A stretch of DNA of 64,000 nt, taken from positions 62,001 to 126,000 of the forward strand of contig NZ_RHOP01000007.1 in NCBI RefSeq assembly GCF_003946575.1. The letters run 5' to 3'. The notes beneath the pieces were generated by a model, which did no database searches, had not been told where the DNA came from, and saw only the letters and a list, made by a program, of their open reading frames with translations. Origin of the DNA: Companilactobacillus jidongensis (GTDB lineage Bacteria > Bacillota > Bacilli > Lactobacillales > Lactobacillaceae). The stretch's first letter is position 1. Every line of letters begins with the position of its first letter. The position numbers and the translations under genes were made by a program. Below are positions 16,671 through 26,694 of the stretch, piece by piece.

Positions 16671-17642
16671 ATGAAAAAAATTATTTCTAGTATAATTATT
16701 TTGATAGTAGTTCTGTTGACTGGTGTATCCATCTCTAAGAGCGACTCGATCAAATATAATAATACGATGAATCGATTAGGTATGAGCGACAGTGCCGTAG
16801 TGTTGCGAACAAATTCTAAGAAGTCACTAATTACGGCTGTGAAAGAGTTAGATAAACAAAAACTAGTAGGCTACCAGATTATTTTCTTTAATAAAGATAA
16901 TAGCGATTTTGGGTATATCTACAGTCATAAAAGGGCTAATAAGATTCCAGTTACAGCAGGAAGATATTTCTCGCAAAGTGATTTTTCATCACAGATTCCA
17001 TTCGCAGTTCAAGGTAAGGACTCTGACGTAAAGAGTTACAAACCACAGAGTCAGGAATATATCAAAGTTGGAAAGCGTTATGTCTCTGTGATCGGTAATA
17101 TTGGCTTCAATGGTGCTGATATCTTGAATAGTCAGACACTAGTTTCACTGTCTCCAAATCAACCACAGATCAAGATCAAGTTATCTGGAGTGATTGCTGT
17201 GCTAGATGGAAGAGCGCTGAATTCTAAGGAAAGCTATGCAGTTATTAAGAAGACGCTACATGTTACTAGTACACATAGATACAGTCCTCAAAGTGATGAT
17301 TTTAGTAGTGTACAAACCAATAATAATGGTGAATTGTACATGGTTGGAATAATCATTCTGTTTGCTTTAGCAATCGCTATGGAGTTTTATATTTTAATAC
17401 CATTACGTTTTGACCTGACTAGATCTCATTTGACGGGTGACTTAAAAAATAATTATCGTAATGGATTATTATTGAGATATTTAATTTATACATTAGTTCC
17501 GTATGCAATAGGTTATGCATTTGTCAGTTGGCGAATTGTTATTATCAGTCATCAAACATTTAATATGTTTATGGTCAGTTCGGTATTTATAACTGTATTG
17601 ATTGGGTTATATCAAATATTCTTTGTAAAAAAGGTGGAGTAA
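16671..17642 (+). CDS. MacB-like half permease without ATPase, function unknown
   Basis: This 323-residue membrane protein has an N-terminal helix (about 3-22), a soluble region of about 195 residues, then three hydrophobic segments (about 222-243, 265-287 and 295-317). This is the topology of one MacB/FtsX half permease with its extracellular core domain. The soluble part includes TAGRYFSQSDF, reminiscent of the G-R-x-F/L segment of such core domains. No ATPase gene lies beside it. A GGGTGAG ribosome binding site precedes the ATG. It ends seven bases before rsmF, so the two may be co-transcribed. Assignment rests on topology only. Confidence 0.65.
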   Translation: MKKIISSIIILIVVLLTGVSISKSDSIKYNNTMNRLGMSDSAVVLRTNSKKSLITAVKELDKQKLVGYQIIFFNKDNSDFGYIYSHKRANKIPVTAGRYFSQSDFSSQIPFAVQGKDSDVKSYKPQSQEYIKVGKRYVSVIGNIGFNGADILNSQTLVSLSPNQPQIKIKLSGVIAVLDGRALNSKESYAVIKKTLHVTSTHRYSPQSDDFSSVQTNNNGELYMVGIIILFALAIAMEFYILIPLRFDLTRSHLTGDLKNNYRNGLLLRYLIYTLVPYAIGYAFVSWRIVIISHQTFNMFMVSSVFITVLIGLYQIFFVKKVE

Positions 17643-17649
17643 CAGATCT

Positions 17650-19002
17650 ATGAACGTTGATTTGAGTGCAGATTTTAAAGATAAATATCGTAATTTAATG
17701 GGAGCACGTGCTGACGACTTTTTTGCTGCGATTGAAACCGATAGTCGAAATGCCTTTCGTGTTAATCCCTTAAAACCCAAGTATAAGAACGTCAATGTCG
17801 ATTTGAGTGAACCGATTCCTTATAGTGATGTCGGTTATTATGGTGATATTGATGGTAATTCCATTGATCACCAAGCAGGATACTTGTACAGTCAAGAACC
17901 TAGTGCAATGTATGTTGCCGAAGTATTAGATCCACAAAAAAATGATAAGATTTTGGACCTCTGTGCAGCACCTGGAAGCAAATCAACTTATATTGCTACC
18001 AAAATGGACGCACAAGGTCTTTTGGTTACTAACGAGATAAACAATAAACGTGCACGAATTTTGTCTTCTAACGTTGAAAGAATGGGCATAACTAATGCGG
18101 TTGTAACAAATAATTCACCGAAAGATTTTGAAAATAAATTTGAAGGTTATTTTGACCGTATTCTAGTTGATGCACCCTGTTCTGGTGAAGGAATGTTTCG
18201 TAAAGATCCTGAATCAGTTAAGTACTGGTCGCTGGATTACGTTGAACAATGTGCAAATCGTCAACGACATATCTTGGATTCAGCTTTCAAACTTTTGAAA
18301 CCAGGTGGGACGTTAGTTTATTCAACTTGTACCTTTTCGCCAGAAGAGAACGAGGCAAACATTGATTATTTTTTGACACAATATGAAGAAATGTCGATGT
18401 CTGAAATCAAAAAATATCCAGGTATGGAAGATGGTAAGCCAGAGTGGGGTAATGATAATCAAGAATTGACTAAGGCTTTGAGAATGTTCCCTGACGCTTT
18501 TGAGGGCGAAGGACATTTTATGTGCAAGATGATTAAATCAGGTGTCACTTCCAACAATCGTGAAAAAAATATTTCGACTGGTATTGGTAAAGATGAAATC
18601 AAATTGATCGATAAATTTTCTAAAGCCAACTTGTTAAATATTACTGAGAACAATTGGTTTAAAGTCAGCGACTTCTTGTATCAAGCTGCAAGCTTAGACA
18701 ATCGATTCAAGTCATTACATGTACTTCGTAACGGATTAAAACTTGGAGAATTCAAAAAAAATAGGTTCGAGCCTGATATCGCATGGATATTGGCAATCGA
18801 ACCTACTAAGTTAAAAGCTATTTATACGTTAAACGATGATCAATATGAAACATATATGCACGGTGAATCAGTCATTTTGGCTAATAAACCTGATTTTGAC
18901 AATAAATGGATCGGTCTAAGTTATCAAGATAAGCTATTCAGCTGGGGTAGATACAGTAATAATCAAATTAAGAATGTTTATCCAAAGGGTCTAAGAAGGT
19001 AA
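17650..19002 (+). CDS. rsmF: 16S rRNA m5C methyltransferase (RsmF/NOP family)
   Basis: This 450-residue enzyme methylates cytosine in 16S rRNA. The SAM-binding motif LDLCAAPGSKSTYIA lies at about 105-119. The two catalytic cysteines lie in DAPCSGEGMF (about 175-184) and YSTCTFSPEEN (about 225). The C-terminal third resembles the RsmF extension with a PUA-like region. The exact target base is inferred from the family. GGTGGAGTAACAG precedes the ATG. Its last 12 bases overlap the end of the convergent fni gene. Confidence 0.9.
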   Translation: MNVDLSADFKDKYRNLMGARADDFFAAIETDSRNAFRVNPLKPKYKNVNVDLSEPIPYSDVGYYGDIDGNSIDHQAGYLYSQEPSAMYVAEVLDPQKNDKILDLCAAPGSKSTYIATKMDAQGLLVTNEINNKRARILSSNVERMGITNAVVTNNSPKDFENKFEGYFDRILVDAPCSGEGMFRKDPESVKYWSLDYVEQCANRQRHILDSAFKLLKPGGTLVYSTCTFSPEENEANIDYFLTQYEEMSMSEIKKYPGMEDGKPEWGNDNQELTKALRMFPDAFEGEGHFMCKMIKSGVTSNNREKNISTGIGKDEIKLIDKFSKANLLNITENNWFKVSDFLYQAASLDNRFKSLHVLRNGLKLGEFKKNRFEPDIAWILAIEPTKLKAIYTLNDDQYETYMHGESVILANKPDFDNKWIGLSYQDKLFSWGRYSNNQIKNVYPKGLRR

Positions 19003-20040
19003 TTTGATTTTTCTTTGACTAGCATAGTTAACTAAGTTCTCATCAAAAATGATGGGAGCTTTTTTGATTTCGGCAATATTTTTAGCACCAAGAAGAGCCA
19101 TAATGATTTGAATTTGCTTAGCAAAACTTTCAAAAAATAGTGTTGCTTCTGAAAGTGAGTATTTTTGAAGATGATGCAGCACTAGTCCCGACATACCAAC
19201 GGCACTAGCACCCATTTTGATGGCTTTAACGACATCCATTGGTGTGCGAATACCGCCAGATGCAAAAACCGTTACGTCGTTCATAATTGGTTGTGCTTCA
19301 ATCAATGATTCCACAGTTGACATGGAGAATTGGTCAAGATAAGTCAAGTCGATCTCGTGGTTTCTCGCAGATTCAATTTGAGCAAAGTCAGTTCCACCGA
19401 AACCAGAAACATCGATGTATTTAACACCAACGTCGATCAGCTTTTGCATAGTATCTTTAGAGATACCAAAACCGACTTCCTTAACAACAATTGGAATATT
19501 AATTTTTTCAACAATTTCCTTGATGTTATCTAACCAGAAAAATGATTTATCGCCTTCAGGCATTGCAAGTTCTTGAATGACGTTCAGATGAACTTGTAAG
19601 GCATCGGCATGAAGTAGATCAATTGCTTGTTGCGCCTGTTCGGCATTAGCTTTAGCTGAGACATTGGCGATAACGAAACCATCTTGATTGTATTCACGAA
19701 GTGGTGTGAAAGTGTCTTTGGTTTCAGGTATACGTAAGTAAACCCCCATTGAACCACTTGATACAGGGATGCCTAATTTGTTAGCTAGTTGAGCTAAGCC
19801 CATATTAAAACGGGCGGATTGTTTAGATCCGCCTGTGATTGCATTGAAATAAAATGGAAGACTAGATTTAGTCCCCAAAATGTCAGTACTTAAGTCAATA
19901 TCGCGATAATTTAATTCTGGCACCGCATCATGAAGTAATCTTACACTGTCAAAATCTGCATATGATTCATCAGTAAAATACTTTTCTGCCAAAAATAAAT
20001 GTTCAACTTTACGTTGAATTTGTTCGTCCTGTTTAGGCAT
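18991..20040 (-). CDS. fni: isopentenyl-diphosphate delta-isomerase, type 2
   Basis: This 349-residue FMN- and NADPH-dependent enzyme converts isopentenyl diphosphate to dimethylallyl diphosphate, the last step of this mevalonate operon. It has the N-terminal RKVEHL box, the FMN and substrate segment NAITGGS (about 66), VKEVGFGIS, DVSGFGGTD and the phosphate-binding ASGGIRTPMD. The start ATG overlaps the stop of mvaK2 by eight bases (ATGCCTAA), so translation is coupled. It is the last gene of the mvaK1-mvaD-mvaK2-fni unit. Confidence 0.95.
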   Translation of the reverse strand: MPKQDEQIQRKVEHLFLAEKYFTDESYADFDSVRLLHDAVPELNYRDIDLSTDILGTKSSLPFYFNAITGGSKQSARFNMGLAQLANKLGIPVSSGSMGVYLRIPETKDTFTPLREYNQDGFVIANVSAKANAEQAQQAIDLLHADALQVHLNVIQELAMPEGDKSFFWLDNIKEIVEKINIPIVVKEVGFGISKDTMQKLIDVGVKYIDVSGFGGTDFAQIESARNHEIDLTYLDQFSMSTVESLIEAQPIMNDVTVFASGGIRTPMDVVKAIKMGASAVGMSGLVLHHLQKYSLSEATLFFESFAKQIQIIMALLGAKNIAEIKKAPIIFDENLVNYASQRKIKLPS

Positions 20041-21112
20041 TAGCGATTATTTCTCCAATTTTTAAGGATAGGGGAGTAATTCCAACTTTTTCCCATTCCT
20101 GCTTTAATTTTTCTAGTTTTAGTTTGTGATCACTGATGACGATTCCACAATCACCACCACCGGCACCAGACGTTTTAGCAGCTCCGCCAAGTTTTTCGGC
20201 GATATCACACAATTGTGTCAGCATTTCGGTTTCGATGTGAACATCACTGAACTCAGCCAGGTCAGCCAAGAGAGTACGGTACTTGCTGATCATATCTTTG
20301 ATCATGTCTGAATTGCTGCTGCGAAATCCGTCAATCAAAGTTTCAACATTTTGACGACTAGATTTCAAGAAGTTTTGATATTTTTCAACTTTTTGTGCTT
20401 TAGTCAAAGCAATCCGGTCGACCAAAATTGAAGTTGAAGCTGGACTGCCTGTCCAGCCGACTGTTAATTCGAGGTTTTCAGGTAGTTGCAGAGTTTCGAT
20501 TTTTAATTCAGGCCAATCAAGCCCTAACAACTTAGTTAGACTATGATTCTTGATCATATTGAAGACCCAGTTACGATCAGGTGATTTGTAAGCCACAATT
20601 CCACCAAAAGCACTCGCAGCAATGTCACCAAGACTACCATTACCTTGAACGGATAGGTGAGCAATGGCTGAGAGTTTATAGACATCCATGGCAGACAAAT
20701 TGAGATGATAGAAGTCACCAAGGGTTTTGACAACTGCAACTGTAACAGCAGCGGATGATCCCAGGCCGTACTTTTTACCATCTTTTGAATCGAGCTCACT
20801 GGTTACTAATAGATCATAATAATTAAGCCGTATATTTTTTTCTAGAGCATACTTTTCGACAAAATTAATGGCCGCCAAGATATATTGAAGTTGACTTTCA
20901 GTATCGTCAAAAACAAGTTCCGTTCCTTGCCGGTCCCAATGAATAAGCTCTTTGTTTAAGTTCTTAGATTGAATGGTTCCACCATTCAATGATTTAGTTA
21001 TGTGAGCAGTCACATATTGATTTACTGATGCTATTACAGCAGGGAAGCCAGTTTCAACAACGGCGTATTCTCCTGCTAAATATAATTTTCCAGGTGCTTT
21101 TCCCGTAGACAA
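20033..21112 (-). CDS. mvaK2: phosphomevalonate kinase (probable TTG start)
   Basis: This GHMP kinase phosphorylates phosphomevalonate. From the TTG at 21112 it has 359 residues and starts (L/M)STGKAPGKLYLAGEY, the normal N-terminus of the family. GAAAGG lies nine bases before this TTG. The in-frame ATG at 21157 would overlap mvaD and has no clear ribosome binding site, and the frame opens as far as 21220. The ATP-binding loop is GLGSSAAVTVA and the C-terminal glycine motif is KTSGAGGGDCGI. It stops with an eight-base overlap with fni. Confidence 0.92.
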   Translation of the reverse strand: MSTGKAPGKLYLAGEYAVVETGFPAVIASVNQYVTAHITKSLNGGTIQSKNLNKELIHWDRQGTELVFDDTESQLQYILAAINFVEKYALEKNIRLNYYDLLVTSELDSKDGKKYGLGSSAAVTVAVVKTLGDFYHLNLSAMDVYKLSAIAHLSVQGNGSLGDIAASAFGGIVAYKSPDRNWVFNMIKNHSLTKLLGLDWPELKIETLQLPENLELTVGWTGSPASTSILVDRIALTKAQKVEKYQNFLKSSRQNVETLIDGFRSSNSDMIKDMISKYRTLLADLAEFSDVHIETEMLTQLCDIAEKLGGAAKTSGAGGGDCGIVISDHKLKLEKLKQEWEKVGITPLSLKIGEIIANA

Positions 21113-21137
21113 AATATCATACCTTTCAATATAAATA

Positions 21138-22103
21138 TCAGATGTATTGTATACCATTACCAATGTTTGCGACAACTGTGGTGACGGTGGGTAAGTTATC
21201 TTTGATGTACTTTTGAACAACTGGAGTTGATTCTTTAGTACAAATAATTTTTACATTTGGCCCAGCATCAATGGTTACGTAAGCGAAGACGCCTCGGCTA
21301 CGCATTGATTTTACAAGTTGTATAACTTGGATCGTCTCTGGTGCAAAGTACGTAAATGATGGATTGGCCGAAAGTGTCAATGCATGCATACTCATGGCAT
21401 TGTGTTCTGATAACTCACCGATTTTTTGAACATCTTTTTGAGCAATTGCTTGCTTAATTTCGTTTATCTCTGAAGACACTAGTGTAACCCAATTATCATA
21501 AAAAGGGGAGGTTTTTACGCTACTTTCCATTCCGGCAGTACTTGAAACCTTTTTGGCATCTTGATTAATGACAACAGATAATAATGATAAATCAATATTA
21601 GGGTGTTCATCAATAGGCACAGCGTAAGAAGTATCATTGTTTGTTCCGGAAATCCATTCTACGAAACCACCATATATTGAGCGAGTTGCTGATCCAGAGC
21701 CATTTCTAGCCAAAATAGACAGTTCTTTATTATTTAAATTTAATTTCATCGTTTGATTCAGTGAGGCAGCCAAAGCTGCAAAACCGGAGGCCGATGAAGC
21801 AAATCCAGCAGAAGTTGGAACATGATTAACTGAATCAACAGTAAAATGTTCATTGAAACCAAAGTATTCTCTAGCAAAATCTAAATATTTAACAATACGT
21901 TTATTTTGATTTTTATTTAATAACTCATTGTTTAAGTATATTTGATCATTTTCACTATCGATTATTTCTGATTTAGTATCAGTATAAAAACGGTCTAGAG
22001 TTAGAGAAAGACTATTAGTATAGGGGAGCTTGAGTTTCTGATCTTTTTTTCCCCAGTATTTTATTAACGCAATATTTGTGTAAGCTCGAGCTGTTTTAGT
22101 CAC
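21138..22103 (-). CDS. mvaD: diphosphomevalonate decarboxylase (probable GTG start)
   Basis: This enzyme converts diphosphomevalonate to isopentenyl diphosphate, with ATP. From GTG 22103 it has 321 residues beginning (V/M)TKTARAYTNIALIKYWGKKD, which matches the family N-terminus. GGAGG lies eight bases before this GTG, inside the end of mvaK1. In-frame ATGs at 22121 and 22157 lie upstream of or within that site and are less likely. The P-loop-like segment SAGFASSASGFAALA lies near residue 100 and DAGPN near 283. The GTG overlaps the mvaK1 stop by eight bases, so translation is coupled. Confidence 0.93.
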   Translation of the reverse strand: MTKTARAYTNIALIKYWGKKDQKLKLPYTNSLSLTLDRFYTDTKSEIIDSENDQIYLNNELLNKNQNKRIVKYLDFAREYFGFNEHFTVDSVNHVPTSAGFASSASGFAALAASLNQTMKLNLNNKELSILARNGSGSATRSIYGGFVEWISGTNNDTSYAVPIDEHPNIDLSLLSVVINQDAKKVSSTAGMESSVKTSPFYDNWVTLVSSEINEIKQAIAQKDVQKIGELSEHNAMSMHALTLSANPSFTYFAPETIQVIQLVKSMRSRGVFAYVTIDAGPNVKIICTKESTPVVQKYIKDNLPTVTTVVANIGNGIQYI

Positions 22104-23055
22104 CGTCTGATTCCTCCGCATAAATAGAAAGTGGTTGAAGCCATGTTTGTTCGGCACCTGATTTGATCAGTGCTTTTTGAATCATTTCTGCACTTGTTAA
22201 GTTTCTGGCCAGACTAATAATACATCCACCGCGACCACCACCGGTGATTTTACTTCCAAGGGCTCCGGCATTATTAGCTGATTCAATTAATTTATCTGTC
22301 TTATCTATGGCCAGGTTCAGGTGTGACAGTAAGCCGTTGGCTTCACTGAAAGTTTGTCCTAAGTCTTTTAGACGATTACCACTCAATTCCAAACTGGTTT
22401 TTTTAGTACATTGACCAAGTTGTTTGAGAATTTTACCGACCTCATTGGGATCCTTGTCGTACATTTTTTTAACATCAGAGACGGTTTCTTTAGTTTTACC
22501 TTTAACTCCTGAATCCGCAATTATTAAGAATCCATCGGTTTCAAAAGTAAAGTAATCGACTGGATCTTTTTTACTGAATTGGACTGGTGAATTTGAGATA
22601 ACTGTTAGTGCATCTAATCCAGAGGCTTTACCATGTGTGACGGTTTCTGATTTGTTTACGTAATTTAGTAATGTGTCGTGATCAAGAATATCATCAAAAA
22701 AATTGAAAAAAGCTCTAGTTATAGCAGTACCAATGGCTGCTGAAGAACCCAGACCACGTTCAATAGGTAAGCTGCTGTCGATACTGATTGTGTAATTAAT
22801 ATGCTCAGCATTCAATCTTTTATCTAACAAGTTGATTAAATACTTTACGCCAGACAATGAATCTGGAAGTTGATTGATTTTTCCAACATAATATTTAGAT
22901 GACATGGTGCTTTCTTTTTGAGCATCAATTTCATTTATACGAACAATAACTGGAATACTGACCAAAGGGATGGCGATTGCGGGATAGCCGTAAACTACAG
23001 CATGTTCTCCCATGATAATTGTTTTTCCATGGCTTTTTCCGATTCCTTTAAGCAT
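22096..23055 (-). CDS. mvaK1: mevalonate kinase
   Basis: This 319-residue GHMP kinase phosphorylates mevalonate, the first step encoded in this operon. It has GKTIIMGEHAVVYGYPAIA at the N-terminus, the ATP loop ERGLGSSAAIGTA (about 104-116), KASGLDALT and the C-terminal KITGGGRGGCII. TGAGGTGAG precedes the ATG. It is the first gene of the four-gene operon and diverges from rexB. HMG-CoA synthase and reductase are not in the window. Undecaprenyl phosphate for wall synthesis depends on this pathway. Confidence 0.95.
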   Translation of the reverse strand: MLKGIGKSHGKTIIMGEHAVVYGYPAIAIPLVSIPVIVRINEIDAQKESTMSSKYYVGKINQLPDSLSGVKYLINLLDKRLNAEHINYTISIDSSLPIERGLGSSAAIGTAITRAFFNFFDDILDHDTLLNYVNKSETVTHGKASGLDALTVISNSPVQFSKKDPVDYFTFETDGFLIIADSGVKGKTKETVSDVKKMYDKDPNEVGKILKQLGQCTKKTSLELSGNRLKDLGQTFSEANGLLSHLNLAIDKTDKLIESANNAGALGSKITGGGRGGCIISLARNLTSAEMIQKALIKSGAEQTWLQPLSIYAEESDGD

Positions 23056-23157
23056 ATGCTCACCTCAGTTTCTCTAAAATTATATTTTATACATCTAAAG
23101 CTTTGATTTCCACTGTGATTACCTTAACTATGATAGAATTTTTTCAGGAGAATGATT

Positions 23158-26100
23158 ATGACATTAAATTTTGTACTCGGTAAAAACCAACTCGACCATC
23201 AAAAAAAAATGATGGAATTATTCAAAAGTGACTATCAAAAAAATTCCAACGGACAGTTCTTTTTTTTAGTACCTAATCATATTAAATTCGAATCTGAAAT
23301 TAATACATTGAAGGCACTAGGACAAGATAATGGAAATGACGATGAATTGATTGCAACAAGCAATGTCCAGACCTTTTCATTATCACGTTTAGCTTGGTAT
23401 TTTTTACGTGACCAAAGTATTTATAACACAGATTCCTTAACTGAAACTAAATCAGCTATGTTATTACGCAATATTATTTTACAACATAAATCTGAATTAA
23501 AAATCTTTTCAGGGATGGTTGGCAAACCTGGATTCATTGATCAGCTATCGACACAGTTCACAGAATTGCTGAATGGACAAGTCGAGCCGGATGACCTGGA
23601 ATCTGTCTTGAGCCAGGATAATCCTGAAGTATTTACGGATAAGATTCAAGAATTAGATATTATTTATCAAGACTATTTTAATCAAATTCAAGGCTTAGCA
23701 ACAAATACTTTTCAATTGGATGCATTAAGTAAATTTTTTGATGAGAATTTACATACACAAAATTATTATTTTTATATTTCCGGTTTTTCATCGTTTACAG
23801 CCGCAGAATTGAATTTGGTTAAATCTATGATTTTGAATTGCCACAATGTGACAATTTTATTTGCCTTGGAACAGCCAGTTCTTAAGATGGATGAAGTTTC
23901 GGATTTCTATTATCGTCCAGCCAATACTTATTATCAGTTGTATCAAATTGCACGTGCAGGACAAATTGCATTTCATAACTTCTTTGCCGATAGATTACGA
24001 GTTTCTGAAGATATTGGTAAGTTGGAAGATTATTGGATTCAGTCCAGTGAATATAGTGAAAAAATCCAAAATACTTCATTGAATGATAAGAGTTCAGTTC
24101 AGGTATGGAAATGTACTGATAAGCAAACAGAGGTTTCTTCAATCAGCACATATATTCGTCAATTGGTTGCTAATCAAGGTTATCGTTACAAAGATTTTTT
24201 GATTTTGACGCGTGATTTAGGACAGTACAGTTCGTTTATTGAATCATTTATGGAGAACAATGAGGTTCCGTACTTTATTGATCTTCAAAATAAAATGACC
24301 GATCATCCATTCAAGAAGATGATTGATCTGCTGTTTGCATGGGTCAATCGAGGCATGCAAAGTGGCGACGTTATCGCATTACTTAGGACAGAATTACTGA
24401 TTCCGGAAGTATTTGAAAAAACTGATATTTCAGTTTTTCGTGAAGCAGTGGATCTAACTGAGAATTACGTACTTGTTAATGGAATTACTAGAAGGTCATG
24501 GTTAGGTAAAGACTTTGTACCTGACGCCAAGCTGGACAGTAAGGTCGATGCTGAAAAAATTCGTGGCTATCGATTAATGAATACCGTCAAAGACTATGTT
24601 TCATCATTATATAATGAATTGAATAATTTCTTTGAAGAAACTCATACAACGGTTGAAGCAACAGCTTTTGTTTATAATTTATTAACCGATCGCGGAGTCT
24701 TCAAACAATTGCTTGATTGGCAAAAACTGGCCACAGAACAGCATGATTTGTCTCAGGCCGATCGGCCACAGCAAGTCGTCAACAAGTTCAATGAAATATT
24801 AGATGAGTATGTCAATGTTTTTAGGGACGCTAATTTCAGCAGTGACGATTTTATTGAGATACTGGACGCTGGTTTTGAGACTGCTACATACTCACAAGTT
24901 CCATCGACATTGGATGCCGTAAGTATTTCTGAAATCGGAATGATTCAACCTAATGATCGTCAAATTACTATTATTCTTGGTTCAACCGTCAACAATATGC
25001 CGGGAACTTCTGTGTCGAACAACATTATTTCAGATGATGAACGACAAGCTATTTCTGGGGCACTGGTTGATGGGAAGTATCTTAAAGATTCAGATGAGAT
25101 CGTCAATAATTCTGAACCATTCTTGCATGATGTTGTTTTTACGACTGCTAAAGAACGTTTGATCTTCACGTATCCAAACTTCACTGATGATAATAAACAA
25201 CAAGAATTATCCAGCTATGTTGTTAGGATCATGAATCATTTTGAATTGCCAGAGCAAAACATTTTGCTTAATCCTGATTCTAAAGATGCTGAAGAGAATC
25301 AAGTTATAAGATATATTGGTTCGAAAACGTCTAGTCTGAATTATTTGATTCGTGTATCACGTTCTGCCTTGGATAATAAAATCGGCTTATCTAGTCAATG
25401 GAATTATGTTCGTAGTAGTTTGACGAATGATAATTTGGATCAGACTAAGTTTGTTATGAGTTCATTAGATTACAAGAACATTCCGCACGACTTGAGTCCT
25501 GATACAGTTGAACGTTTGTACGGGAAAGATATGAATATTTCTATTTCAAGACTTGAAACTTTTTATGAGAACGAATACCAATATTTCCTTAAATACGGAT
25601 TGCGTTTGAAGCCAAGACAATTATTTGAAATAACACCAGCACAAACCGGGTCATTGTTTCATGCAGTCTTGGATGGTCTAGTCAAATATACCAACCAAGA
25701 AAAGGTTAAGATTCAAGATTTAACTGATGAACAACTGTCAAAATTAGTTAGTGATATCTTCAAGGAAAAAGTTAGTTATCCTGAAAATAAAGTGTTTTTA
25801 GCTTCTGCAAGGATGGAATTTATTGCTAGTCAAATCGAAAAGACCTTACGTCAGTTAGCCTTGGCAATCAAACGTCAATTGTCACGTAATAAATTTATCC
25901 CTAGGGCTTCAGAAGTTACCTTTGGTCGAATCAATAATCAAGAGAATCTACCTGGGTTGTCATTTAAAATCCTTGATAAACACTGGATCAACGTACGTGG
26001 AAAGATTGATCGAATTGACGAAATGGTAGTTGATGGAACTGACTATTTAGCAGTTATTGACTATAAATCTAGTGAAAGAGACTTTGATTTTTCTAATTTT

Positions 26101-26694
26101 CTTGAAGGTTTGACGATGCAGATGCCGACTTACTTGGAAAGCTTAAATCAGAATTTGGATATATTAAAAACAGAGACAGACGCGAATGATGCTAAAGTGG
26201 CTGGAGCCTTTTACTCACGGATCTTGAACCCAAAATTAAAATTGACCCGTAGTGCAATTACTGATACTGATTTATTAAAAGAATTTAAACTCAAAGGATT
26301 AGTATTAGATGACGAACAATTACTTAAAAACATTGATACTAAGTTAATTGGTAGCGGCAAATCGCCAATCGTACCAGTGAAGTACAAGAAGGATGTCGGA
26401 GCGCTTGGTGAACCAGACAGTGTTCTAAGTCAGTCTGATTTCTTTAAAGTATTGAATTATAATCGTCATTTAATAACTAAGGCTGGCGAAAAAATCTATT
26501 CTGGTAAATTGAATCTTAATCCCTATCGAGACTATCAATTGAAGACTGGATTGACATACAGTGACTACCAGTCTATTTTTCAATTTGACGCGATGCTGCC
26601 AGAGAATGACTATCATGAAATTATTAAATATAAAAAAATTGATGTCTTGAAGCGGATTGAAGATATCTTAGAGGATGGTGAAGAAGATGCCTAA
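23158..26694 (+). CDS. rexB: ATP-dependent (deoxy)ribonuclease subunit B, RexB
   Basis: This 1178-residue subunit works with RexA in double-strand break repair and exonuclease processing. The start at ATG 23158 is preferred because AGGAG (23146-23150) lies seven bases upstream; the ATG at 23152 is too close. The C-terminal nuclease motif GKIDRIDEM...AVIDYKSS lies near residue 955-975. The Fe-S cysteines of AddB-type proteins are absent, as expected for RexB. The subunit lacks a helicase Walker motif of its own. Its end overlaps rexA by eight bases (ATGCCTAA). Confidence 0.93.
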   Translation: MTLNFVLGKNQLDHQKKMMELFKSDYQKNSNGQFFFLVPNHIKFESEINTLKALGQDNGNDDELIATSNVQTFSLSRLAWYFLRDQSIYNTDSLTETKSAMLLRNIILQHKSELKIFSGMVGKPGFIDQLSTQFTELLNGQVEPDDLESVLSQDNPEVFTDKIQELDIIYQDYFNQIQGLATNTFQLDALSKFFDENLHTQNYYFYISGFSSFTAAELNLVKSMILNCHNVTILFALEQPVLKMDEVSDFYYRPANTYYQLYQIARAGQIAFHNFFADRLRVSEDIGKLEDYWIQSSEYSEKIQNTSLNDKSSVQVWKCTDKQTEVSSISTYIRQLVANQGYRYKDFLILTRDLGQYSSFIESFMENNEVPYFIDLQNKMTDHPFKKMIDLLFAWVNRGMQSGDVIALLRTELLIPEVFEKTDISVFREAVDLTENYVLVNGITRRSWLGKDFVPDAKLDSKVDAEKIRGYRLMNTVKDYVSSLYNELNNFFEETHTTVEATAFVYNLLTDRGVFKQLLDWQKLATEQHDLSQADRPQQVVNKFNEILDEYVNVFRDANFSSDDFIEILDAGFETATYSQVPSTLDAVSISEIGMIQPNDRQITIILGSTVNNMPGTSVSNNIISDDERQAISGALVDGKYLKDSDEIVNNSEPFLHDVVFTTAKERLIFTYPNFTDDNKQQELSSYVVRIMNHFELPEQNILLNPDSKDAEENQVIRYIGSKTSSLNYLIRVSRSALDNKIGLSSQWNYVRSSLTNDNLDQTKFVMSSLDYKNIPHDLSPDTVERLYGKDMNISISRLETFYENEYQYFLKYGLRLKPRQLFEITPAQTGSLFHAVLDGLVKYTNQEKVKIQDLTDEQLSKLVSDIFKEKVSYPENKVFLASARMEFIASQIEKTLRQLALAIKRQLSRNKFIPRASEVTFGRINNQENLPGLSFKILDKHWINVRGKIDRIDEMVVDGTDYLAVIDYKSSERDFDFSNFLEGLTMQMPTYLESLNQNLDILKTETDANDAKVAGAFYSRILNPKLKLTRSAITDTDLLKEFKLKGLVLDDEQLLKNIDTKLIGSGKSPIVPVKYKKDVGALGEPDSVLSQSDFFKVLNYNRHLITKAGEKIYSGKLNLNPYRDYQLKTGLTYSDYQSIFQFDAMLPENDYHEIIKYKKIDVLKRIEDILEDGEEDA

